Shown: positions 16,197 to 23,603 of the stretch, one piece after another
Layout of the letters: every line of letters starts with the position of its first letter
Numbering within the stretch: position 1 is the first letter of the stretch
Assembly (NCBI GenBank): GCA_900100095.1
Contig: FMTN01000011.1
Coordinates: 1 to 64,000, forward strand
Direction of reading: 5' to 3'
Length of the DNA stretch: 64,000 bases
From: Lachnospiraceae bacterium C10
Lineage (GTDB): Bacteria > Bacillota > Clostridia > Lachnospirales > Lachnospiraceae
Notes under the pieces: generated by a model
What the model was told of the DNA's origin: nothing
The model's input: the letters and a program-made list of their open reading frames with translations, nothing else
Database searches by the model: none
Translations under genes and position numbers: made by a program

Positions 16197-16872
16197 CTTT
16201 TTCCCTCAATTCATATCCCAGTCCGCGCACCGCCTTGATCTCCACCTTGGAGCCGACGAAGGCCAGCTTCTTCCGTGTGAAGGACATATATACCTCCACG
16301 TTGTTGTATTCTGCTTCATTCTCAAAGCCCCAGATCTTTACGGCAAGCTGCTCCCTGGTCATAATCTGTCCCTGGTTGCCAAACATATATTCCAGAATGC
16401 GCAGCTCTTTTTCTCCGAGCCGGACACTTTGCCCGGTGGAATTACAGGTCAGTGTTGCTTTTGCTGTATCAAGGGAGAGATCGCCGAATTTCAGACTTCC
16501 ATCCTGAAAGCTTGCGCTCCGCCTGCCAAGGGCACGGAGCCTGGCCAGCAGTTCTTTGCTCTGGAACGGCTTTGTAAGGTAGTCGTCAGCACCGCTGTCC
16601 AGACCCTCCACCTTATCATCCAGCTGACTTTTTGCCGTCAGCATCAGGATCGGTGTTTTGATGCCGTTATTTCTCGCACGACGGGCGACCTCAAATCCGT
16701 TCATCTCCGGCATCATCACGTCAAGGACGGCGATGTCATAAACGCCGCTCTCCAAAGCTGCCAGAGCAGAGGCACCGTCTGCCATATGATCAACATCGTA
16801 TTTTTCCTGCTTGAGCAGCGCCACAAGGGCTGCTGCCATTCTTTTTTCATCTTCAGCCAGTAGGATCCGCAT
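16189..16872 (-). CDS. OmpR-family response regulator, module B
   Basis: 227 aa from ATG 16872 (MRILLAEDEKRM), preferred over the longer frame because AAAGGCGG lies just upstream and receivers begin here. The receiver has Asp in IAVLDVMMPE and Lys in LTAKSQ; the winged-helix effector is at about 125-225 (LGEKELRILEYMF, VEVYMSFTRKKL, IKAVRGLGYEL). The promoter carries the same TTCAATC direct repeat as its putative targets, which suggests autoregulation. Confidence 0.92.
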   Translation of the reverse strand: MRILLAEDEKRMAAALVALLKQEKYDVDHMADGASALAALESGVYDIAVLDVMMPEMNGFEVARRARNNGIKTPILMLTAKSQLDDKVEGLDSGADDYLTKPFQSKELLARLRALGRRSASFQDGSLKFGDLSLDTAKATLTCNSTGQSVRLGEKELRILEYMFGNQGQIMTREQLAVKIWGFENEAEYNNVEVYMSFTRKKLAFVGSKVEIKAVRGLGYELREKDV

Positions 16873-16894
16873 ATCATCACCGCCTTTCCCTGTA

Positions 16895-16927
16895 AGTTTA
16901 TCTCTCAAAGATTGAGAAAAGATTGAA
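16895..16927 (-). promoter_or_regulatory. Response-regulator box and promoter of module B regulator
   Basis: Minus strand TTCAATC (16927-16921), 4 nt, CTCAATC (16916-16910), 9 nt, TAAACT (16900-16895). Period 11 bp and spacing to the -10 are identical to the boxes at 2249-2281 and 14892-14924. Confidence 0.65.
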
Positions 16928-16968
16928 ACCGAATATCTTCTTGATTTCAACAGGCCAAATACAATTAC

Positions 16969-17652
16969 TCATGACACCACCTTATATCTAAGCCTAATAT
17001 ATGAGTTTTCCAACACATCACATCCAAGCAAGCTTAACACTCCCAGCTTATCAAGCTCATTTTCCTTCGTAAGAGCTACACCATCCACAAGTGTAGATGT
17101 CTCTTTTCCACCAATCAACACCGGAGCTACAACTATATCAACAAAATCAAAAAGTTTTTCACGAAGAAATATCCCATTAACAGTTCCGCCACTTTGGATT
17201 GTAATTCTTTCACATCCATATTTATTTCTAAGTTCAATCAAAGCATCTTCAAGCGATAGTATGTCATGATAAATGATGTGAAGGTTCTCTTCGTTAACAT
17301 CGAAAGCCGGATGATTCTTATTTGTTGTTATCAAAACAAACTCTTTAGACCTCGCGCAAAAATACCTTACACCATGTTCGGTCAAATGATTATTATCTAA
17401 TAATACAAATGAAACAGGTGTCCTTTCAGGCATAGGCTTTTTATTGACACCCATTTTAGCCTGAACCCTTCCCGTATTAAACGACCATAGATCAGTTGTC
17501 TGTTCTATCTCATAATACTGGGGCAGCCCCTCTTTCAATCCTGTGATATTTGGAAAGTCTTTGTCCACATCTAAAACATCTGATACTCCTGGACTAATCT
17601 TTCCATCTACCGACATTAACATAAACAACGTAGTAGTTGGTCTCCCCTTCAA
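16969..17652 (-). CDS. RibD C-terminal / dihydrofolate-reductase-like protein
   Basis: 227 aa, single RibD_C (DHFR-fold) domain, with MSVDGKIS near the N-terminus, a long beta-alpha core and ITIQSGGTVNGIFLREKL with the NADPH-binding Gly pair. Stand-alone RibD_C proteins are often misannotated as riboflavin reductases; here no other rib genes are near, so the substrate is unknown. It starts with TTG at 17652, 8 nt after AAGGAGG. Last of a four-gene run GNAT, GrpB, carbamoyltransferase-like, RibD_C. Confidence 0.82.
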   Translation of the reverse strand: MKGRPTTTLFMLMSVDGKISPGVSDVLDVDKDFPNITGLKEGLPQYYEIEQTTDLWSFNTGRVQAKMGVNKKPMPERTPVSFVLLDNNHLTEHGVRYFCARSKEFVLITTNKNHPAFDVNEENLHIIYHDILSLEDALIELRNKYGCERITIQSGGTVNGIFLREKLFDFVDIVVAPVLIGGKETSTLVDGVALTKENELDKLGVLSLLGCDVLENSYIRLRYKVVS

Positions 17653-17665
17653 AACATTTTCCTCC

Positions 17666-18505
17666 TTATATTTGCTCCATACATTTCGATAAACAATAAA
17701 TTAGTATGGCCTGCTGAATGGTCAGAAGACTCTTTTTGAATTCATATCCCACAAAATAATCAGAATTGATGACATCCTCTGTAACCTCTTCACCTTTATA
17801 AAAAGGTGGACACGGATTCAAAACAGCATTTTCATTAGCCATACTCATCAGCTCTTTTGAAATCTGATAATCTTTAAAATCATCTATCATACTTGAAGGA
17901 ATAGAATCTGTGCATATAATATCTTTTCCGACAATGGCTTCCTTCAAATTCTCATTACAAGAAACTCCCGGAATTTGATATGCCCTCGGACTGCTCTGCG
18001 TGAAATGAAATCCAAATGCGCCTGCTGCCTCTTTCCAGGCTCTCCCTATATTTCCGTCTGCTCCAACAAACAGATACTGATCCTTCAAATAATCCGGTCT
18101 GATTTTCGAAAGCGTGTACAGATCTGACATCATTTCACAAGGATGATTCACGTCTGTCATTGCATTGATAACCGGAATGCTCATCATACCCACCATCTTT
18201 TCCAGCAGTGAAATATCCCTGTGCCTTACGATAACAGCATCCGCCCAGTTTTGGAGATATCCGCATACATCCCTGATATCTTCTTTTTTATCAAGCGTTG
18301 CCGGATCAAATAATATGGTTTGCCCTCCAAGGAGATATATTCCTTTCTCAAAGGATACCCTCGTTCTTATGCTGGATGCCGGGAAAAACATAACGACCGT
18401 CTTTCCCTTCAAAATTCCATTATACTTCTCAATAGAATCTGCAATTTGGAAAATCTTCAATAACTCACTTTTCTTGTAATCGGTAAGTCGTATAAATGAT
18501 TTCAT
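17666..18505 (-). CDS. Ornithine/aspartate carbamoyltransferase-like protein
   Basis: 279 aa, somewhat shorter than true OTCase (about 310-330). The carbamoyl-phosphate motif is present as SSIRTR (residues 44-49), as are HRD and HPCEMMSDL (OTC has HPCQ). The C-terminal ornithine-site motif HCLP is replaced by NPCPPFYKG. So it binds carbamoyl phosphate, but the acceptor is probably not ornithine. No arginine genes are near. AAGGAGCG precedes the ATG, which lies 10 bp after the GrpB stop. Confidence 0.75.
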   Translation of the reverse strand: MKSFIRLTDYKKSELLKIFQIADSIEKYNGILKGKTVVMFFPASSIRTRVSFEKGIYLLGGQTILFDPATLDKKEDIRDVCGYLQNWADAVIVRHRDISLLEKMVGMMSIPVINAMTDVNHPCEMMSDLYTLSKIRPDYLKDQYLFVGADGNIGRAWKEAAGAFGFHFTQSSPRAYQIPGVSCNENLKEAIVGKDIICTDSIPSSMIDDFKDYQISKELMSMANENAVLNPCPPFYKGEEVTEDVINSDYFVGYEFKKSLLTIQQAILIYCLSKCMEQI

Positions 18506-18514
18506 AAACGCTCC

Positions 18515-19018
18515 TTACATAAGAGAGTAAATTTTTTCTATAACCGCAGCCTTGTAATCAATATATTTATCAATATCCTCCGGATAAAGTTTTGCAGCCT
18601 CCACCTTAACTTTGCTGTATTCATTTACAGCCTCTGAATGCAATCTGAGATAATCCCTGAATGCTAAATGTCTTTTTAATTCCAGCGAATCCTCCGGGCA
18701 CACATATAAATGATGTTGCTGTAAATGCTCTTTTCCCTCATACGCGAAAGCTTCTCTCCCAGGTATTCCAAGATTACCTTCATGAATGTAGCCAATATTT
18801 TTCAAAGCTAATATCGCATCATTAATTCTTTCTTTTGTTACTACAACATCAATGTCTATAATTGGCTTAGCCGCCAATCCTTTAACCGACGTACTGCCGA
18901 CATGCTCAATAGAAATAGCAAGCTCTCCGAGCGCCTGACTAAGTTCAGTTTTTATATCAATAAAGTCCTGCTTCCACTTTTCATCATATGGAAGTACAAC
19001 AACATGTTTTGTTCTCAT
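18515..19018 (-). CDS. GrpB family protein (nucleotidyltransferase-like)
   Basis: 168 aa from ATG 19018, chosen because GGTGGAG lies about 10 nt upstream; the frame extends further without a site. Family words: VVLPYDEKWKQDF, IEHVGSTSVKGLAAKPIIDIDV (nucleotidyltransferase-like acidic centre) and HLAFRDYLRLH. GrpB proteins (YqkA and relatives) have no firmly established function. Part of the tight run 19498-16969. Confidence 0.88.
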   Translation of the reverse strand: MRTKHVVVLPYDEKWKQDFIDIKTELSQALGELAISIEHVGSTSVKGLAAKPIIDIDVVVTKERINDAILALKNIGYIHEGNLGIPGREAFAYEGKEHLQQHHLYVCPEDSLELKRHLAFRDYLRLHSEAVNEYSKVKVEAAKLYPEDIDKYIDYKAAVIEKIYSLM

Positions 19019-19084
19019 TAAGCTATTTCTCCACCATTTCATCGTAATCCTATTTATATTTACCATGGTAAATAACGCTGTAAT

Positions 19085-19498
19085 TTATAGTTCTTTCGTG
19101 TAGTAATATCTGGCTCCGGTATATGGATATTCTTGTAACACGAAAACCTCTTTATAACCAAGTTTAGAATAAAATCCAGGTGCTTGGAAGGAAAATGTAT
19201 CAACAAAGGAATATTTACACCCCCTCTTAATTGCCTCATTTTCAGCAGCTACTACGAGTTCTTTTCCCACGCCATGTCCTCGAAGTCTTTCAGAAACAAA
19301 TAAATAATGGATACATAACCAATTACCAAAGATCTCAGCTGTTAGACCTGCTTGTTTATTTCCATTCTCATCCTCAAGATAAATTCCTAATGGTATATTC
19401 TCTGACTTTTCTCTCTTGCTAAGATTGTACTCTTTTAGCATTTTATAGATTTCTGCTATATCCTTTTCATTTCCATCATTAGTAATACGAAACTCCAT
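19085..19498 (-). CDS. GNAT family N-acetyltransferase
   Basis: 137 aa. One GNAT domain with the acetyl-CoA pyrophosphate loop RLRGHGVGKELV near residues 78-89, the beta-bulge strand LCIHYLFVSE before it, and the C-terminal LGYKEVFVLQEYPYTGARYYYTKEL. AGAGGT lies before the ATG. Substrate unknown. First gene of the 19498-16969 run. Confidence 0.88.
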   Translation of the reverse strand: MEFRITNDGNEKDIAEIYKMLKEYNLSKREKSENIPLGIYLEDENGNKQAGLTAEIFGNWLCIHYLFVSERLRGHGVGKELVVAAENEAIKRGCKYSFVDTFSFQAPGFYSKLGYKEVFVLQEYPYTGARYYYTKEL

Positions 19499-19654
19499 AG
19501 TCTACCTCTTTCTCCGGACTACTTGTGGATTGTTTCAATCTGGTTACTTACTCATCCGTTTTCTTTTGGCAACAAAAATTCATTTCTGCGTTGACATTCT
19601 AAAGATTATGTAGTACCTTTTTTTCGAAGAAGCGAAGTTTTCTACCGTACAGTT
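19499..19654. other. 156-bp gene-free gap, AT-rich
   Basis: No ORF with start and ribosome site, no hairpin with U-tract and no consensus promoter was seen. It separates the GNAT gene from the 5'-truncated HTH gene. Confidence 0.5.
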
Positions 19655-20131
19655 TTACTCAAGCGGCGTGCTCGTTTCTTTTTTTATTTGCACAATATCA
19701 TACAGAAATAATTTACCATTCGCATCACATCGATACCATCCGTTTTTTGCTTTATAACCATGGCGGTTGCCATAGTCCGGAAAATCTGATCCTATATATA
19801 CCTTTTCTGCAGTTTCGACAATCTCATAGTATTCCCCGATATAATGCATTAATATCTGTTCTATGTCATCTCGATTAATCGATCTTCTTGACTTAAATAA
19901 AATATCATTTATCAAGACTATTTTGTTCCCGTCCGGATCAGTAACAATGTCAATCTTATTTTTTGCTTTCTTTTTTTCAGCAAAAATCCCCTCAAATTTT
20001 ATCTGATATGCCAACAGCCTCGGGATATATTCCGGAGGAGTTCTTCGACCTGCTTCCCAGTCTTCCAATGTACGAACAGGGATGCCTGTATGTTCTGAAA
20101 TATCAATTGTTTTACGAATGGATTTTCTTCT
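19655..20131 (-). pseudogene. 5'-truncated helix-turn-helix protein
   Basis: The open frame runs from an in-frame TAA at 20132-20134 to 19655 with no ATG until residue 24. The sequence before that ATG is coding: ISEHTGIPVRTLEDWEAGRRTPPEY is the second half of an XRE-like helix-turn-helix, so the first helices are missing. The C-terminal 100 residues (YYEIVETAEKVYIGSDFP, NGWYRCDANGKLFLYDIVQI) are not recognised. Its 5' end is joined to the 3' end of the DinB-like gene, with a 20-nt overlap. Translation from the ATG at 20068 is possible but would give no complete HTH. Confidence 0.65.
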
Positions 20132-20768
20132 TTATCCGTAAACAAGCTTCAATATGCATGATCCAATGTCTGGAAAATGGCATTTGGATAAGACCGCGAA
20201 CATCTTTATTGCACCAATAATCTATAAGCCATATCGCACTCTCCTCATTACAGACTACCGAAAGTGATTCAAGCTGTTCTTTTCTTTCTATGGATACCTT
20301 TCTCCTCAGATCATCATATGATAAATCCCGTAATATGGATTCCGTCCCCTGCTTTACATCAGAAAGATACGTATATAATTCATCCATATTGAGTTGCTCT
20401 GAAAAGTCAGCAATCTCCTGCTTAATCAGTTCATTTCCTGTGGTGATGATAGGTGAGTTAATTCTCTTTTGATATCCTTCCCTGAAAAATACCTGTTCAT
20501 CCCCTTTGATTAATGTGTGAGCCACGATATCCTCGATACGAAAGATATGCCACAGCGAGTACGCAATGGTCTTGCTATGATAACCCTCAGCGTTGATATA
20601 TGGTATCGCATTGAATTCTTCCCTACTCAATTCATCTTTGAATGAAATGATCATATCCCACAGATTATCACGCAGCGAAAACAAGGTACCGATGCCTGAA
20701 TCATAGGTATCCTTTTTCTTTATTTGAGTTTGCATCAGTTTATTCAATTCAGACCATTCTTTATTCAT
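20112..20768 (-). CDS. DinB-like four-helix protein
   Basis: 218 aa, mostly helical. Metal-site-like histidines occur where DinB/YfiT proteins have them: YSLWHIFRIEDIVAH (around residues 70-84) and FSRHWIMHIEACLRI near the C-terminus. Members of this superfamily include bacillithiol and mycothiol transferases and DNA-damage-induced proteins of unknown function. The start overlaps the DinD fragment by 8 nt; GAAGGA precedes the ATG. Confidence 0.7.
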   Translation of the reverse strand: MNKEWSELNKLMQTQIKKKDTYDSGIGTLFSLRDNLWDMIISFKDELSREEFNAIPYINAEGYHSKTIAYSLWHIFRIEDIVAHTLIKGDEQVFFREGYQKRINSPIITTGNELIKQEIADFSEQLNMDELYTYLSDVKQGTESILRDLSYDDLRRKVSIERKEQLESLSVVCNEESAIWLIDYWCNKDVRGLIQMPFSRHWIMHIEACLRIKKKIHS

Positions 20769-21048
20769 CTGTGTCCTTCTCCGAATCCTCTATCCTATAG
20801 TAATCTTCAGCATCTATACCTATCTGAACAAAATTTCCGCCTTTACCGATTTTTATCATTTTGCTGACATCAGCAAAATGATCCTTTACAGTTATCCTAT
20901 TGTTTTCACAAGAAGTCTTTGCCTTTTCTATGGTCTTCTCAAAATTTCTCCATTGAGCATATTCAAGCAGTTCCATCAACTCTCTTGCATACCAGAATTC
21001 AATGCCATTCTCTTCATGCCTGATATCGAAAAATACCGTCCTTTCCAT
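20761..21048 (-). pseudogene. Truncated DinD (BRO-N-like) protein with foreign tail
   Basis: 95 codons. Residues 1-70 match the N-terminus of DNA-damage-inducible protein D (ENGIEFWYARELMELLEYAQWRNFE, KTSCENN, DHFADVSKMIKIGKGG). The rest of DinD (about 200 residues) is gone and is replaced by NFVQIGIDAEDYYRIEDSEK, a tail that also appears at about 30630-30700 in another context. The 5' end is joined to a GNAT fragment. Confidence 0.7.
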
Positions 21049-21136
21049 CGTGCTCAGATACCATTCTTAACCACCAATCTGCTGATTCCTCGGTATAAGG
21101 ATAGGGTAATCGGTTTGACAGATAGATTCTTGTCAC
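21014..21136 (-). pseudogene. GNAT acetyltransferase N-terminal fragment
   Basis: Frame from GTG 21136 to TGA 21014: LSNRLPYPYTEESADWWLRM and SEHDGKDGIFR are typical of the N-terminal region of RimJ/RimL-type acetyltransferases, but only 40 codons remain. The GTG overlaps the GyrI-like stop (GTGA) and the 3' end runs into the DinD fragment. Confidence 0.6.
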
Positions 21137-21765
21137 GCTTTCCTTATAGGATGTCTGATCACCGTTTTTAACTTCTCCGGCGCAACCTTTCTGGCATCGC
21201 TCAGATATATTTCGTGATGTAGGCGCTGATCGGTAATGTCCAGCGTATAGCCCTGCTGTTCCATAAACTCATGCATCAACGCTACCGTTGCAGGCTCATT
21301 GTCATAAGAACCGATGTGCATGCACTGAACGCATAATCCCTCATCATAGGTCAGAAATTCGACCTTTGAAAAGTCTGTTTTTTTCTTCTTGGTAGCTTCC
21401 TCAATCGCCCAGTCAAAATCAACCTTTGTGACGAAATCTGGCAGACGAATGACGGAGATCCACTCGAAGTTTTCTTTGTGAGCATAGTCGATCCCGGCGA
21501 CACCATCCTGCCACCAGAATCCTTCCAGCGGAGGGACTACATAATCAAAATAACCATCAATCTGGTGATCTCCCTTTTTGCTCATCTTGATCGTGAAGGC
21601 GATACCATAGAGCAGCCCGATAGACTGCTTATACTCTCCATCCTCCGCGTTCGGATCGCCATGTCCGCGAACCGCAATATAGTTCATGCCCGGAACAGTC
21701 ACGATAGACGGTTTATTCTTTGGCATGTAAAATTCCTTATACTCTTTTTTATAATCAAAAGCCAT
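21133..21765 (-). CDS. GyrI-like small-molecule-binding protein
   Basis: 210 aa, full length for the stand-alone GyrI-like family. It begins MAFDYKKEYKEFYMPKNKPS and has YIAVRGHGDPN, PLEGFWWQ, FEWISVIRLPDFV and CVQCMHIGSYDNEP, all typical. Stand-alone members hydrolyse or bind electrophilic or cyclopropanoid drugs in some bacteria, but the ligand here is unknown. 14 bp after the VOC gene, so probably co-transcribed. Confidence 0.9.
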   Translation of the reverse strand: MAFDYKKEYKEFYMPKNKPSIVTVPGMNYIAVRGHGDPNAEDGEYKQSIGLLYGIAFTIKMSKKGDHQIDGYFDYVVPPLEGFWWQDGVAGIDYAHKENFEWISVIRLPDFVTKVDFDWAIEEATKKKKTDFSKVEFLTYDEGLCVQCMHIGSYDNEPATVALMHEFMEQQGYTLDITDQRLHHEIYLSDARKVAPEKLKTVIRHPIRKA

Positions 21766-21779
21766 ATCTTTTTCTCATA

Positions 21780-22142
21780 CTACATCGGTATTCCCACTTC
21801 AATTAAGTTGCTGTCCGGATCATAGAAGCGAATGACCTTCTGTCCCCAGCTGTGCGTCATCAGTCGATTCACATATTTCACATCCGGATAATATTTCTCA
21901 AGTTTCTCTACGAATCCTTCAATATCAGACTCCTCAAAATAGAGCTCAGAGGAGTTATTCTCCGGAATGATCTCTTTTCCAAGAAACTCTTTCCAGTATT
22001 TTTCCTCCTGCAGCACCAGCCCTTCTGTCATAATCATATTTCCATTATTGTCAAGGATCATCTCAAGGCCGAAAAGATCATGGTAGAACTGTCTGGCTCT
22101 CTCAATATCTTTTACAACGATCAATACGTTCTTCAGTTTCAT
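21780..22142 (-). CDS. VOC family (glyoxalase/bleomycin-resistance fold) protein
   Basis: 120 aa with the two beta-alpha-beta-beta-beta modules of the VOC superfamily. VVKDIERARQFYHDLFGLEMILD starts it and VIRFYDPDSNLIEVG ends it; the terminal Glu is a usual metal ligand. The substrate is not predictable. GAAAGGG precedes the ATG. Confidence 0.9.
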   Translation of the reverse strand: MKLKNVLIVVKDIERARQFYHDLFGLEMILDNNGNMIMTEGLVLQEEKYWKEFLGKEIIPENNSSELYFEESDIEGFVEKLEKYYPDVKYVNRLMTHSWGQKVIRFYDPDSNLIEVGIPM

Positions 22143-22182
22143 GTTTTCCCTTTCTTCATCAGCGCAGGCAGTACTTCATACA

Positions 22183-22402
22183 TTAATCTATTGCAGCATG
22201 TTGATATTCGTCAAAGAACTTTTGCAGCGCATCAACGAACTGCCCTATATGAATCCCGCCGAGAAAATTCTTTTACAACTTCCATATCTTGATACTCGGC
22301 ATATTTTATAAGTTTATCCCTCTGTGCATCTAAACTATAACCATCAACCTGAATAGCGGTAGATACACGGGTATAGATATAACATTTCTGTTGTTTCTTC
22401 AC
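22183..22402 (-). pseudogene. Serine-recombinase N-terminal stump fused to an orphan C-terminus
   Basis: GTG 22402 after AGGAGG, then KCYIYTRVSTAIQVDGYSLD and AQRDKLIKYAEYQDMEVV, the catalytic N-terminus of a large serine recombinase (Ser in TRVS). After about 48 codons homology ends and the frame stops at 22232. In a different frame the following DNA encodes GIHIGQFVDALQKFFDEYQH and stops at 22183, apparently the last 24 residues of an unrelated protein. It sits 11 bp after the ORF6N stop, exactly as the stump at 10518 follows RhuM. Confidence 0.75.
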
Positions 22403-22413
22403 TATCACCCCTC

Positions 22414-23472
22414 CTAGGTCAGTTGTAATGCACTATTTTGCAACAACTGCTTTATCATAGGTTTGTACTTATCTATTCCAAAATCCTCTACAATACTTGT
22501 AATACGACCACCTGCATCTTTTGACGATGCACCGCACAGAAATACACGTTCATCTTTTGTTCCGTAATCAAGGACAATAAATCTGTCATGAAAAATTCCA
22601 CCGGTATGCTGCATAGTAAGATTTATATTAGGGTATTCTTTACAAAAATCAGCATACTCAACGTTATGAAGTTTACCGCTTCCAATATTATCACTGAATA
22701 TTTTAATTTCAGTTCCACCTGGCGCATTTTTAAGTAACACCAATGTCCTAAGACCTATATAGTTGTCAACCAGATAAACAGATTTCTTTGCTTGGCTATA
22801 AATAGATGAATATGCCACATCCGCACTGCAATACTTGGTATTAAACATAAGCCAGCCATTGTCCTCGTTATTGACAAAACCATTCATCATATCCGCTAAT
22901 TCTGACTTAGTAACTACATCCTCAAGCTGTTCCATTACATCTGACATTTGTTTTTCAACGGAGCCAAGATTCATGCGAAGATTAGAAATCTCGGTTGTAT
23001 TCTCCATGGTCTGTATTGAAAGTTGCATAACCTCACGCTGTCCAATCAGATTCTGATTGCCTAAAATATAATCCTTCATTTTTTTGAAGGTTCGTACTAG
23101 GTCTCTACTTTGCTTAATTGCAAGGTCACCTCTTAAAACAGTCATCAGCATATATACGCCTTGCTCTGTAAATGCATAAGGCGTATAGCGCGAGCCGCCC
23201 CAACTTGAGGTGAAATTTTTGCACCTCAAAATTTCATCAAATTCTGTTTTTGTAAGGCGAAACATAAACTCGTCACCCTCAAATTTTTTAGCATTATTCT
23301 TCACCTGGCGGTTAAAGTTCTTGGTTTCATATCCATATATTTCTGCCAAATCTGCATCAAGCATCACCTTTACACCACGTACTTCATATAGTTTTTCTTT
23401 CAAGAGTTCTTCTGTGATTTCTACTGGAACTATTTCAGTATTTTCGACCACTTCCTTCTTTTTATCGTCCAT
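22414..23472 (-). CDS. ORF6N-domain protein with C-terminal PLD-like domain
   Basis: 352 aa. Residues 20-125 form an ORF6N DNA-binding domain (VRGVKVMLDADLAEIYGYETKNFNRQV, YTPYAFTEQGVYML). A helical, partly coiled-coil middle spans about 130-200, and residues 205-350 look like a single phospholipase-D-like domain (VYLVDNYIGLRTL; HDRFIVLDY with the HxR-x4-D pattern). ORF6N proteins are frequent in phages and mobile islands. GGAAAGGA precedes the ATG. Related 25-bp palindromes lie just upstream (23489-23513) and inside (23205-23229). Confidence 0.82.
   Translation of the reverse strand: MDDKKKEVVENTEIVPVEITEELLKEKLYEVRGVKVMLDADLAEIYGYETKNFNRQVKNNAKKFEGDEFMFRLTKTEFDEILRCKNFTSSWGGSRYTPYAFTEQGVYMLMTVLRGDLAIKQSRDLVRTFKKMKDYILGNQNLIGQREVMQLSIQTMENTTEISNLRMNLGSVEKQMSDVMEQLEDVVTKSELADMMNGFVNNEDNGWLMFNTKYCSADVAYSSIYSQAKKSVYLVDNYIGLRTLVLLKNAPGGTEIKIFSDNIGSGKLHNVEYADFCKEYPNINLTMQHTGGIFHDRFIVLDYGTKDERVFLCGASSKDAGGRITSIVEDFGIDKYKPMIKQLLQNSALQLT
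23205..23229. repeat. 25-bp near-perfect palindrome inside the ORF6N gene
   Basis: TTGAGGTG, 9 nt, CACCTCAA, with 10 of 12 positions paired. It shares TTGAGGT-N11-ACCTCAA with the upstream copy. It encodes RCKNFTS and neighbours in ORF6N. Confidence 0.75.
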
Positions 23473-23484
23473 ATTTTCCTTTCC

Positions 23485-23517
23485 AATCTTGAGGTGAAAA
23501 ATTTTAACCTCAAGATT
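23485..23517. promoter_or_regulatory. Palindromic operator candidate upstream of ORF6N
   Basis: AATCTTGAGGT (23485-23495) / ACCTCAAGATT (23507-23517), perfect 11-bp arms with an 11-bp centre GAAAAATTTTA. It lies 13-45 bp upstream of the ATG. The inner 25 bp matches the copy inside the gene in sequence and geometry. Confidence 0.65.
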
Positions 23518-23579
23518 CTACGTTTTAACCTTTTTTCTTTTTAAACCCGTCGAATTCGACCTGTTTAAACTTTATAGTT

Positions 23580-23603
23580 AAAGTGTTCACTTTTGAACAC
23601 TTT
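23580..23603 (-). terminator. Terminator of the small HTH gene
   Basis: AAAGTGTTCA / TGAACACTTT, 10-bp perfect stem with a 4-nt loop, overlapping the stop codon of the 23587 gene. Only a weak T-tract follows. Confidence 0.6.
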
